Source: Fragilariopsis cylindrus CCMP1102 (taxonomy: Eukaryota; Bacillariophyta; Bacillariophyceae; Bacillariales; Bacillariaceae). From it: a stretch of 64,000 nt of DNA. The position numbers and the translations under genes were made by a program. Location of the stretch: assembly GCA_900095095.1 (NCBI GenBank), contig FMBT01000319.1, positions 310,001 to 374,000 of the forward strand, written 5' to 3'. Positions 9,963 to 21,199 of this stretch are shown here, piece after piece (positions within the stretch are counted from its first letter, which is position 1; each line of letters begins with the position of its first letter). Below the pieces are notes generated by a model. The model worked only from the letters and a program-made list of their open reading frames with translations. It had not been told where the DNA came from and ran no database searches.

Positions 9963-12061
9963 ATGTCTTTGAAAAGAGAAATCAGACACCACACTTCCGA
10001 AAGAAGTACACGTTCTATGGACGAAGAAAGTGAGGATGATATTATGAGCTATATTCCGAGTTGGTTTATTGTCGTCGTATCACTTCTTTTTGTTGCGATT
10101 TTTGGAGGTGCGCTAATTGGTGGAATTGCCTCGGGAGATCCAAATAACGGTTTCTTCATCACGAGCATCATTGTAGCTTCGGTTCTGGCTATTTCAGTGG
10201 CTTTAGGTGTCTCGATTCGATATTATCTGATCAATCGTGCTAAGGATGATGACGAATATTTACCGAAGGATGATATAAGAGGAACATTCTCCAGTAGTGA
10301 CGAGGGAAGATATAACGGGAAGAGTCCTTTAATAGACGTCCAGACCATGATCATTGTCAAACTCAACCTCAGCCTAACCATTATCTAACTCACACTCACG
10401 TTGAATCCCAAATTAAAGAGATTCAGACGAAGAGTGTATTTGGTGAGATGAGTGTACTGAGTCCGCAAACTTATGACGAAGAATCTCTCACAACCATTGG
10501 ACAAGGTCGACGAGGTTTTAATTTTCAAGTATTACCTCAAGCAAACGGGAATCGAAAGTCAATATGCGTGAGGATCCACCGGAAGGCGCTGGCTTGTCAT
10601 TTCAGACTGCCTGGAATACACGAGGACAATCTCAAGATCCGTCTGCCCCAAAGTTTTCACAGATGGTGAAATTATCGCCGATGATGATATCGAACATAAA
10701 AACGATACCGAAAATATCTCAGAAAATAATGATGACGAGAATACAGTCGTTACAGTAGAAAATGATCGCTACAAGAATTGTAATGATGATGAGGGAACAG
10801 TCGTTAGGGTAAAAAATGCTGACAATTCATCAGGCTTAGAGACAGAATTGTCCTCCAAAGGTGGATCTCGTGAACGTCGTAGGTCTCGTTCGAGATCGCG
10901 CTCCAAATCTAAGAGTCCTTCAGCGCGCTCCAAGTCTAAGAGTCCTTCAGGTTCTCGTAGTGCCAAGAGTACATCATCTTCTGAGACGAAAACGTCGTCA
11001 AAAAGAAAGCAAAACTTACAGGTAGGTTCCACTATTTATTATCTACGATCTTTGAAAACATATTGAACAACACACTCTAAACATATCGCTCCTTTTCTTC
11101 TCAAAATATAGAAAACCGACGCTCTCCGTCCTCCTTCTAGTACGAAATCTGGAGTCACAAATTCGATGACGGCATCACCTATACCACCAACGCCTGCTGC
11201 AAGTGAGACTGGAAGCTTCGCTAGCAGCTTTTTCAAACCCCTAAGTGGGGTGTTCGGGAAGAATAAAAAAACTCAATCAAACGCTGGTGCTAGTGACATA
11301 GGTAGTATTCACACTACTACCACCAAGCACAAAGATCTGATTACCAATGATAAGGTTCCTGTCGTGAATAGTAAAAAGGGCAGACCACCAATGATGCCGC
11401 CTTCTATCTTAAAGAAAGTTGGAGATGGAGATAAATATAACAAAGGTACATCCAATATTCGTCGAGGAATGGAAACTATTGGGGTCGCATCGGGTCAACA
11501 CCGTCAACACCGGGAAATAAGAGTACCTTTACTATTCCTCCACCACGACGTATACCGCAAACACCAAACGGAAGTGTGGTATTTTCTGAGTTCCAATCGG
11601 TTGCTGGAAGTGCTTATAGCAATGGAGCCGCATCTTCGACATTTGATCCCCAGGCTCATCAAAGGGCTTTGCAGAAGATGCAGAAGAATGAAGCGTCCAT
11701 AGGAGCTAACCCTGTAGGTGGCAATCCCATGCCTATGTACTACGAAGACGAAGACGATGACAAAGAATCCTCCGTTGCGCCTAGTGCGGTTCTCCAATCC
11801 GAAGCTCTTGCTTATGATGTGTTTGCTCCACCTGGGGCCATAGGGATAGTTGTCGATACCAATGATAAGGGCTGCATCGTTCACTCTTTGAAAAAGTCTT
11901 CTCCTATGCAAGGTTTGATGAACCGTGGAGATTTGATCATTGCGTTAGACGATTTTGATGTACGAAATATGAGTCCTGCGTCCTTAACGAAGCTCATGGC
12001 CAAGAAATCACAACAAGCTGAACGCAAGTTCACTTTGATACCAAGTGATTCTGTACAATGA
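9963..12061 (+). CDS. Membrane protein with Arg/Ser tract and C-terminal PDZ domain
   Basis: About 670 residues if four frame breaks are read through. The breaks are near 10328-10330, 10547-10549, 10654-10657 and 11481-11484; each is consistent with one missing base in a run of three or four. A 90-base GT-AG intron lies at 11022-11111. Order: a short basic N-terminus; two hydrophobic segments near residues 35-55 and 62-82 with small-residue motifs (GGALIGGIASG); a polar, acidic region; an Arg-Ser tract (SRERRRSRSRSRSKSKSP); a Pro/Thr-rich linker; and at the end a PDZ-like domain (PGAIGIVV, GCIVHSLKKSSP, LMNRGDLIIALDDFDV). The PDZ fold points to a scaffold or tethering role. With so many breaks, decay of the locus cannot be excluded. 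Confidence 0.6.
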
Positions 12062-12368
12062 AAGAAAAATAATATAAAATATAATGCGCGATAAGTGAAT
12101 GAATCACTTCATCCTGCTGCAACTGATAAATAATTGTATATGTTGAATTTTTAAAGAGAATTTTTTAAATGGATTGTAAATTGTATCGATTTAATTCATT
12201 AGCTAGAGATATAGTTGCGCCCTTTTCTATTTATACCCACGTATATCGCCTTTCTTGTTGTGTATTTATAATCTAAAAATATTCACACTGCGATCAAATG
12301 TGATTACTTGAGCCGAACGATTGTCATGCTTAGTTATTTCAACAGCACACTGTACTATAACTACTGCT
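12062..12368. other. Intergenic between convergent genes
   Basis: AT-rich 3' flanks of two genes that face each other. Nothing else was seen. Confidence 0.5.
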
Positions 12369-13666
12369 TTAGGATTTTTGGTGCGTCTTAAAAAAACTTC
12401 CGAAGGGAGATGGTTTGTCAGGTATAATATCTTTCTGTTTCGTTGGGACTTGCTTTTGTTTGCCTTTACTTTTCTTTTTCTTGGTCTTTTTGAGATTATC
12501 TTCATTATTTCCATTCTTTTCAGTCTTCTCCGTGGAATTCGTAGATGTTTTCTTCGGAGAAAATCGATCTCCGGCAACAGTATTGTTAGAAGACTTTTTA
12601 TTCGTCAGAGTTGGTCCTGCTATTGATGGTTGTAACAAGTGAGCCATGCAGGGTGCTACCATGACGCTTGGAAGCATTTCCTCGGGTGGTATGTGTCTAT
12701 ATTCTACAATCTCTTCGTCATCACCTTCGTCATCATCTACGAAATAAATTTCACACAATTCACTTCGTTTCCACACACTAATTGAGTCCCTAACGTGCAA
12801 CCAATTTGGGAGTTGGATTTTAGCAATGCAATGAAATTCCGAAGCCAATCGTTGTTGAAATTCTGGCGAGGAGCTTCGTCCCCATGGTGCTTGATCAAGG
12901 TTCAAACTAGAATCTAAAAAAGCCAGTTCACCAACATGAATCACATATGTGCCTTTATATGCATTTAGACATTGCCATCCAAATGATAGAGGCGGTTGAC
13001 CTTCGGAATCAGTAGTGTCTTCGACGTCTTCTTCGTCTTCTTCATCAGGATAGCATAAGAATAGAGTCCGACTTTTTAATTCTGGCCGCAACAATACTTC
13101 GGGACCACCCTCCTGTACAACTAAATTCGATGGATCTTTTACAACCTTGCTGTTGCCGTTGTTCGTTTCATTAACACGTGACTTTTTCTTTTTTCTTTTC
13201 TCCTCTCCTTGGCCTTCCGAACTAATTTTACCCCCTAGGTGGATATTCCTATCGAAAGCCAGTACATCAATACCCGCTTTGTATTTCATATATTTTGCCC
13301 AGTATGCATTCGAACCACAACCTACTTCAACAAGGGGAGAAAATTCGTTGAAAATCTTTATACAATCCTCCGATGGTGTGGCCCACGCGTAGCGATTGAC
13401 AAGTTCTTCTCCAATGTTGGCTTGTTGCATCCATATCTCTGCCCGACGATCAGGAGTAATGGATGAGGGAAAGTGAGAAGAAAAATAATGGTCCCGTTCC
13501 TGACGAGTGAGCGCAGAAAGAAACACTTTTTGTTGCTTGTATAAGGGATTATCGAATACACTATCTATTTCTTTTCCACGATAGAAGCAGAAATAGAAGG
13601 AGAAGTAGTGTCGACACTCGAATCAGTAGAGCCTAAGGACGACTTTCGCTTTTTGTTCTTTCCCAT
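12369..13666 (-). CDS. SAM-dependent methyltransferase-like protein
   Basis: About 432 residues from the ATG at 13666, with one frame break near 13569 (one missing base in an AAA run). Translation flows from a Lys/Ser-rich N-terminus into a continuous domain across it. Residues about 90-120 hold a class I methyltransferase motif I (PLVEVGCGSNAYWAKYM) followed by GIDVLAFDRN, where the acidic residue would bind the SAM ribose. A Lys-rich insert follows, then TLFLCYPDEED and a later TYVIHVGEL strand. The C-terminal 80 residues are a Lys-rich disordered tail. The substrate is not evident. The open frame as it stands begins only at a GTG (13526), so the true start lies upstream. Confidence 0.65.
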
Positions 13667-14163
13667 GGTAGGATCTCAACGTACGTATTGAGATGGATTA
13701 ATGGAGAGAGTAGTAGTGAATCAAAATCGAGCCGCTACTTGTACAATAATGTATGGCCAATCTGCTTTTGATTGATGATGGATGACGATGGATTTACGCA
13801 GATTATCTATCAAACTAAGTTTAAAAGTGAACAAAAACAAAACAAAAAGATAACGTTAACTTATTACTGGTAGTCTGTACGGCAGTAACTACTACCGATA
13901 AGTACTTGAAGTAAGACTTCAAGTAGAAGATGTATTAAGGTGTCAATAAAAATTAGTATGACGCGAAATAGTCCGTGCGCGAAGTATTTTTCTACTAATT
14001 ACTGTATTCAGTATTGCAAAACCTACTAGTATCAATATCAGGGGTAATAATATTAGACCTAAATACCCCTGATCAATACCGTATTCTAATTCATAAATTA
14101 ACTCTTACTATTAAAGAAAAGAAGGAACAACAGAGAGTCGAATTCGTAAGCTAATCATGGCTG
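13667..14163. other. Intergenic between divergent genes
   Basis: Promoter-bearing spacer containing one perfect short hairpin (13903-13925). No ORF or RNA gene was seen. Confidence 0.5.
13903..13925. repeat. Perfect 10-bp hairpin
   Basis: TACTTGAAGT and ACTTCAAGTA are exact reverse complements separated by AAG. Confidence 0.75.
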
Positions 14164-14175
14164 TTGCGGGGAATC

Positions 14176-15822
14176 ATGCGGTGTCGGTGTCGTGCAGAGG
14201 ATCTCGATCCTGCGCCTTCGTCAGTTGACGACGAGTTGGATGTTCTTTCTCTTCGTGCTAATAAGCCCCATAATTATATATCTCAACTCATCTTGGAAAT
14301 GGAAGGCGCGCTTATACAATTAAATGCCACCAATCTTACCACTTCGAAATTGGAATCAATGGCAATTCTTATCTACGAGAGTATGAGTATTTCGACACGC
14401 AATTATCACAGTGTCCAACACGTTTTTGATATTTTGGATCACGATATCCGTCTCAAGGACAATCCCATTGCCATTTTGGCTGCCTGTTTTCATGATTGCA
14501 TTTATTACCACCTCGATGGTGGGCTAACGCCTGTTCAAGCCGATATACTCAAAGGATCCTTTAAGGTGGAAGGTGGTAAAAACGAGAATGATAACAGCAA
14601 TAATGCAATAACGAATGGTGAAGAGTATCAATGCATTTATAAATTCTTTGCCACTGACAGGAGGGAAATAAAGACAGATGAAACTGATTTGCTACCAATG
14701 GTTGAATCTGTTTTTGGTTACTCTCCATCTCAGTTGATCAATATCACTAATGATGGTCTTAATGAATATTTAAGTGCCTTGGTGGCCGTCAGGCAACTCC
14801 AAGATCATCTACCAAAGGAAATACTGGTACAGATTGCTTGTTGCATCGAAGCGACTATTCCATTTCGCCATGTTGACCCAGACACTGGGAAAACTCATAT
14901 GGATCGCCTCTATGATACCATAAAAGATACCACCCGTGATTATGATTTGCAAATCTCAGACGAAGAAATAGTGATAAGCGTCCAACGAGCTTGTTTGCTA
15001 TCCAATAGTGACGTCGGGAATTTTGGAAGTGATGACAGGCTTCTTTTCGTTGACAACACTTGGAGCTTGTTGCCTGAAACTAATGAATCATTGCGTAATG
15101 AATATGTTTATAGCGTCGAGCACTTTCACGTGGCTTTATTTAAGATGTACGGATTCCTTGGACATTTTCTACAGCCAGAAATGGTCTTCCATGAGTTTCG
15201 TGGCGTGCCCGACGAAAAAGAACTGAACCAACTAACCAAAGAATGTAGCAATAACTTAGCATTCGCTAAGATGTATGTTGGGGCAAAGTTACTAGCCATG
15301 AGTGTGGTCTCAGCACTAGCAGTTTTGACCGGCGGCGATGCACCCATCTCTCTTTTTACAGGCGATTTGCGACCGTTAGAGCGGCGAAGCAATAAGGTAG
15401 TGAGTATTCCTACCAAAAACCAAAATAATTGCCAGGTAAAACAAGGTAAGAGATCGTCTGTGTCTGACTTTCTCAATATAACATTCTGTCAGACCCCATC
15501 ACCACCAGAAGATTTTCTAAAGAAATGCAACCAAGTTGTGTACGAAACTCTGGAGGGTGGACGACGATCAAAAGTTTCCTTCGATACCAAACGCTCTCCA
15601 TGGGCAGCCTTGTTATACGCCCATATTGGTGACGAAGCTTTGGGTCGTATTTCAAAAGAACACACATTATATCCTATGACTGCAGAGCGAGCGTGGATTC
15701 TACTACGAGCTTTGCCCAGTGAACCAATCCATTTCATCGCAAATAGTATGGCTCAACAAGCGATTTCCCGAGGGGCGAAAATTCTTCATATTGTCTCAAA
15801 ATTGGAAGAATCGAATGATTGA
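14176..15822 (+). CDS. HD-superfamily metal-dependent hydrolase-like protein
   Basis: About 548 residues from the ATG at 14176. The N-terminal half matches predicted HD phosphohydrolases (COG4339-like): NYHSVQHVFDIL supplies the first histidines, and AACFHDCIYY supplies the HD pair about 30 residues later. Later helices include EHFHVALFKMYGF. A small-residue segment (AMSVVSALAVLTGG) could be a buried helix. The final third (about 150 residues) is conserved-looking but not recognised. The substrate is unknown. A stronger-context ATG at 14157 (ATGG) lies in another frame and runs in parallel for 23 codons, so the true N-terminus is uncertain and may involve a further base error. Confidence 0.65.
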   Translation: MRCRCRAEDLDPAPSSVDDELDVLSLRANKPHNYISQLILEMEGALIQLNATNLTTSKLESMAILIYESMSISTRNYHSVQHVFDILDHDIRLKDNPIAILAACFHDCIYYHLDGGLTPVQADILKGSFKVEGGKNENDNSNNAITNGEEYQCIYKFFATDRREIKTDETDLLPMVESVFGYSPSQLINITNDGLNEYLSALVAVRQLQDHLPKEILVQIACCIEATIPFRHVDPDTGKTHMDRLYDTIKDTTRDYDLQISDEEIVISVQRACLLSNSDVGNFGSDDRLLFVDNTWSLLPETNESLRNEYVYSVEHFHVALFKMYGFLGHFLQPEMVFHEFRGVPDEKELNQLTKECSNNLAFAKMYVGAKLLAMSVVSALAVLTGGDAPISLFTGDLRPLERRSNKVVSIPTKNQNNCQVKQGKRSSVSDFLNITFCQTPSPPEDFLKKCNQVVYETLEGGRRSKVSFDTKRSPWAALLYAHIGDEALGRISKEHTLYPMTAERAWILLRALPSEPIHFIANSMAQQAISRGAKILHIVSKLEESND

Positions 15823-16106
15823 ACACGAAGCGAATAATTTTGGATGCCATTGATTTAGATTTGATTTGATACGATTTGATTTGCGGGGAGCACTATTTTG
15901 TTTTAATACCATCATAACATTATTTTCTACAGTAGTAATAATAATTTGACTGTCATGTGGTTTATCACTTAAAGAGACATAGTACAATGTAGGGATAAGT
16001 TTGTATATGAATATACTGTTCATACATTACTGGTCATTGCAATACAATTGTAAATTTAGGACATTAAGATACAACAACTTAATTATTAGTTTATCTGTTA
16101 ACCTCA

Positions 16107-17468
16107 TTATCGATCCAAATATCTTTTTATTAGTGCAACCGTATCATCAGGTGCTTCGGCATGCACCCAATGACCGGCACCACGTATAGTTGTAAGCATA
16201 TGATTGGGAAAAAATGATGCAATTTGGTCCATATATGCGTGTCGTACCTTATTTACGGCGAAGAAGAAGGAAAAAAAAGACGAGTGAAAACAGTATTCAA
16301 TATAGAAGAAGGAAAAAACAAGATGCAATTGTTGAGAAAGACAAAACACACACACAAAATAATCCTTGTCACCGTCACATACGTACAAATCGGGACTGTC
16401 CTCCATTAATAATAAAAACATCCCCCTCGTATGATGATGATGATGATTCACCTGCATTAGTAGCTGATGGTAATACTAAATCAAAGCCAGCGATTTGCTC
16501 CAGTTCATCTACTATAGTCGATATTGGAATTTTCCATTGATTGTTTTTACTGTCAAAATTGGTTAAGACGAAAGCCCGAAGAGCAGGATCAGGAATTTTT
16601 TGTCTAAGAGAAAGATCGATGTCTCGTTTGGTGATGATTTTATTCTCCGTTGTAGTAGTTTCTGTGTCGTTAATGGCATGCATGATATCTGCTACTGCTC
16701 TCCAGTGTGGATCTTCTTTCGAGCTATACTGACGGGGGCGATATCAATTACAACTAAACCCTCAACATATTCTGGATGTAGCAATGCGAGTGCTTGAGCA
16801 ATTTTGCCACCCATACTGTGACCGACCAGTACAACTTTACGAATATTTTGAGAGTCAAGAAAATTAATAACATCCTTAGCCATTTGTGGGTAAGACATGC
16901 TGTCTGACCATGGTAGTGTGTCGCCGTGATTCCTCAGGTCAACACCCAAAACCCGACGTGGTTTGTCCAACTGAATTCCTAGAGTTTTTCCAAGAGTAGC
17001 AAAGTTTCGTTTGCTACCTAATAAACCATGAAGGAACAAAACGGGTGTGTGTTGTTGTTCCAATAATTGCTCAGGTTCGGATGTTTTTTTATTTCGGGGT
17101 GTAGAATTCAATCCATTCAAGAGATAGTATAGTTTCTTCTTGTTGAATGAGAGAGGAATGCACCGATAGTGATGATGATGACGGTAATGTATCACTGCTG
17201 CCAATATTCTGATTTGAAGAAGTAAGTTAAACCCATTATTTTGATGATGATGTTGTTGCCGTCGTCGTCGTTGCCTTGAAAATTTCTGTTGATTATTATG
17301 CGTACTATAAATTGTAATTCCTCTTGTAATCACGTTTGGTGAAAAGAAGCTATGCACGAAAACGAATACAAATCCTCCCGACAATAATAACATCACAACC
17401 ATCATTAGCCGTGTAGATGTAGATGTAGATATCCTAAAATTCATTTGAAGTTGCGGCAGTTTTATCAT
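16107..17468 (-). CDS. Alpha/beta hydrolase, ABHD11-like
   Basis: About 407 residues in two exons, with a 139-base GT-AG intron at 16248-16386. One frame break (near 16726, one missing base) falls just after DIAPVS; the next frame continues with SSKEDPHWRAVADIM, so this is one gene. The start has a hydrophobic stretch (LMMVVMLLLSGGFVFVFV) that looks like a signal or anchor. The hydrolase core follows: FLHGLLGSKRNF (oxyanion turn), GVDLRNHGD, the nucleophile elbow GHSMGG (Ser near residue 217), and GAGHWVHAEAP supplying the catalytic His. The NHGD and GHSMGGK blocks are close to animal ABHD11, a mitochondrial hydrolase. Here the leader suggests the secretory route or plastid. A His/Gln-rich segment lies between leader and core. 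Confidence 0.75.
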
Positions 17469-17903
17469 GCTTGTAATGGCTGTCCTATTATATCATCTAC
17501 CGGTAACATTAATCGCATCACTCTTGCTCATACCAATTATAAATTGAAACATTAATACAAGTCAAAAGTTGTTCAGTTGTTCGAAAGGTGCTGTATCTTG
17601 CTGTGAATACGCGGTCGCGCTACAAGTATTAGTCAAAATGAAATCTTTATTCGTACAGAATTAGCGCTAAATTACTATACGAAACAACCGTTTGAAAAAA
17701 AAATATGACTGAAACGACATTTAATTCCAGAAAATATCGACTGAAAGTGTTTTTACTAGATGTTTTATTACTATAAGCTATTCGGTGGTAAGAGCGACGT
17801 AATTACTCACAATGAGGAAGAAAGACGTACGTGTACAGTACTTCCTTCGACACGTATAAATCTCGTCGCTTCTTCAACCGAGACACATAAATGAATTGTT
17901 TCT
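17469..17903. other. Intergenic, no gene seen
   Basis: Spacer between two minus-strand genes. It includes the promoter of the hydrolase gene and the 3' flank of the ATPase gene. Nothing further was recognised. Confidence 0.5.
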
Positions 17904-20900
17904 TTATTTCTTGATTTTTGTTAGTTGTAAGTGCGAAGCTCCCTTAGGCAAACTAATATCTTGGTTGGCAAGAGGCGGATTAACGTCGAACACTCCGTAT
18001 TCTGTATCGTCAACATCAGAACCTCGTGCTTTCAAAAATCTACGGAAAGCTTTTTCCAACTCCAAACCAATAAAGACAATGATCCCGCCAAGAGCAACGA
18101 GTCCCCATTGGAATGCAACCATAGGTGCCATAGAGAAAATAATGTTGTTCAGCCCAGGAATGTATGTAATACAAAGCTGTAACACGGTAACAATAGCGAA
18201 GGAGTACCAGGTAAAGACGTTTCCTCTAAATAGACGAGGGTGGAAAGAGCTTAGGAGGTTGAATCTTGCACTAAAGGTGACAAAGCAGGCTCCAAAAGTC
18301 AACGTATTAGAAGCTTGGGAATGAACCATATGGGTAACCGTTTTGTAGTCGTAATCGTAATTGTTTTCAAGTTCGTATTCCGCCCATATCGATGAGGCAA
18401 CAGTAACTAAAACCAACAAGATTGTTCCAAGGACAATACGGAGGAAGAGAAATCGACCAATAAGACGCTTTCCTACACGACGAGGAGGAACATCCATGAT
18501 ACCATCTTCAGCAGGTTCAACAGCAGCAACGAACCCTAGGGTAACGGCACAAATCAAGTTACAATAAAGCACTTGAATCGAAGTAAGAATGACACCGTCA
18601 AATGCCGATTCTCCACGACTAAATCCACAGAAAATTCCAAACAAAACAGAAAGACCTTGAGCGTTGTTGATGGGAGTGTTGATCATGAGAACCTTTCGAA
18701 GATTATCCCAAACAACACGACCTTCTTTGACAGCAGTAAGGATAGTAGCAAAGTTATCATCAGCTAGAATCATATCAGCAGCTTCACGAGCAACATCAGT
18801 ACCCTCTTTACCCATGGCTACACCCATGTTGGCAGCCTTTAGGGCAGGAGCGTCATTCACACCATCTCCAGTCATACTAGCAACCTCGCCTTGAGACTGC
18901 AATGCTTTGACGATCTTGATCTTGTTCTCAGGTGAAGCACGAGCGAAGACATTGTAGGTCATAACAGCCTTCTTGAATTCCTCATCGTCCATAGCATCAA
19001 GTTCTGGTCCAGTAATAGAACCGGGATGCTCGACGTCAACAAGACCAAGCGTTGCGCCGATAGCAAGGGCGGTATCCTTGTGATCTCCAGTAATCATAGC
19101 AACACGGACAGAAGCATGATGGGCTTCCTCAATTGCAACAACACATTCAGAACGAGGTGGATCGATAATGGCACAAAGTCCGACAATAGTAAGCCATGGT
19201 TCTTTGCCACTGACAAATTCAGGCTTCAATGAATCTCCAGGTGTGACAGATCCCTTTTCAAGGGTTCCACGTAGTAACGCAAGAACACGAAGACCGTGAG
19301 AACTCAAAATGGCAATTTGTTCCTGCCAGAACTCAGCGTTGATAGGTTCAGTTTTTCCGAGTTCACCAGCAACTGCTTGAGTGTTACAAAGTTTGACCAT
19401 TCTATCAGGAGCACCCTTGACATGAATAATAAGTTTATCTTCCAAGCCAGGACCGTCGTTATCAAGATTAGATTCGTGAACTGTTGCCATGAATTTGTAT
19501 TCAGAACTAAAGGGAACCTCAGCAATGATTGGGCATGCATCCTTAACCGCGTTGACATCAATTCCAGCCCAGTAAGAGGCCCGAAGAATGGAAAGTTCGG
19601 TAGGATTTCCAATTTCTCCTTCACGACCTCCATCTTTTCCTAGCGTACATTTAGAGCACAATACACCACCAATAAGACCTTGTCGGAAGAAAGATTGCTC
19701 TGGAGAACCTCCTTGACCAACAGGATTAGTGTCGGAAGTATCAACTGCCATGACAGATGAAACGACCTCTTTTCCTTCTTCGACTTGAATACCTGCGTTT
19801 GCAGCTGCCTTGTCAGCGATTTGCTTGGCAATATCAGCCTTCTCGCCAAAGTAAGTATCGTCACGAGTAAAGTTGGTGTTCATACGTTCAGATGCATGAA
19901 CGTTATTCTTGTAGTGTGCGTTTGAAGTGACAAATGCAGTTAAAGACATGACATTCGTTGTGAGTGTTCCAGTTTTGTCGGAACAGATCACAGTGACACT
20001 ACCAAGAGTTTCGACTGCTGGTAGGGCACGAACAATGGCATTTTGAGTAGCCATCTTGCTGACGGCCCAAGCATATGTTACGGTTACGATGGCTTCAAGA
20101 CCTTCAGGAATCATGGCAACGGCACAGACCAGGGCTGTATTGACGGATAACAAGGGATTATTTTTATTTACCAAAAATTCATATAAGAAGGTAATCAGGG
20201 CGATAATAAGAATAAAAACAGCAAGGTAGATGGAAATTGTATCAATTTGTTCTAACACAGCAGTTTTCTTCTTTTCGACGTTGTTCACGAGCTTGTTGAT
20301 GGTACCAATCTCAGTGTTGTCTCCAGTGGAAGTAGCGACACCAACACCGGACCCAGTTGCAATAAGGGTTGCACTGAAGCACATATTCTTTCTATCTCCA
20401 AGAGGGACCTGCTTGGGAAGCTGACCTTCGTTGAGTTCAATAGGCAAGGGAGTTTTTTCGATGGGAACAGATTCACCGGTGAGGGCGGCTTCGGCTGAGG
20501 CCATGTTGCTTACCTCGATGACTCGAAGATCGCAGGGAATTTTGTCACCAAGAGCTAACACAACAACATCTCCAGGAACAATGAATTGTGACGGAACCTT
20601 AGTTTCGACTCCATCACGAACGAGGACAGCATCGGATGAAAGCATATTCTTCAAGGCTTCGGCAGCGTTTTCCGCAGAACCTTCTTGAACGATACCAATG
20701 ACGGTATTGGCACTGTGTGTGTGGATCAAAAATGAAATGAAATAACCAGGAAATTTCATAAAGTGATTAATTAATTTAATTAGTGAACAGTTTAAACAAA
20801 TGTGATATAGATAGAACACTTCATACGCCATATAATGATGTAGTAATAAATAATAACTTACACGATAACTCCCACAATAATAGCAACTTGAATCCAGTTA

Positions 20901-21199
20901 GTGTACGTTGGATTGACCGCACTTGGAATAACGAAGGCAGTAACAACAGAGATAACAGCAACGATGACAAGAATCAATACAAGAATATTGTTAACCTGAT
21001 TCCAGATCTTTTTGAGAAGACCCTCTTTCTCCGTTTCGGTTAGCTTGTTTTCACCATACTTTTCGAGTCTTGCCTGTGCCTCGGCAGCAGTAAGACCCTT
21101 CTTTCGGATGTCACTAGGGAGACCAAGCTCCTTAAGGACATCTTCTTTTGTCATGGTATGCCATGGTGGCTGATCAACAGAGACTTCTTCCTCCGACAT
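17904..21199 (-). CDS. P2-type cation-transporting ATPase
   Basis: 1048 residues in two exons (21199-20862 and 20712-17904), with a clean 149-base intron (GTAAGT...CACAG). The joined frame reads [16 protein letters not shown]. All P-type motifs are present: TGESVPIEK in the actuator, the phosphorylated Asp in [20 protein letters not shown] and [10 protein letters not shown] in the nucleotide and hinge regions, and [13 protein letters not shown]4 has PEGLEAIV with the ion-binding Glu. M6 reads [19 protein letters not shown], lacking the Asp of the SERCA NxxTD motif. That Asn-x-x-x-Ala pattern followed by EP(A/K)E is what I recall from the bacterial CtpF-like group. Substrate (Ca2+, Na+ or K+) cannot be fixed. 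An 18-base direct repeat lies about 100 bases upstream of the start. Confidence 0.9.

Noticed and set aside
10291-10345. A 39- or 42-base intron to explain the first break in the PDZ gene
   Set aside because: Both lengths are multiples of three and would not change the frame. They are also shorter than the other introns seen here.
10506-10558. A 53-base GTCGAC...AAAG intron to explain the second break in the PDZ gene
   Set aside because: It would restore the frame, but the donor is poor, the length is below the other introns, and the removed stretch reads as normal protein. A missing G is simpler, though this option is not excluded.
19296-19643. 115-codon frame opposite the ATPase gene
   Set aside because: Shadow of a conserved, unbroken coding region on the other strand.
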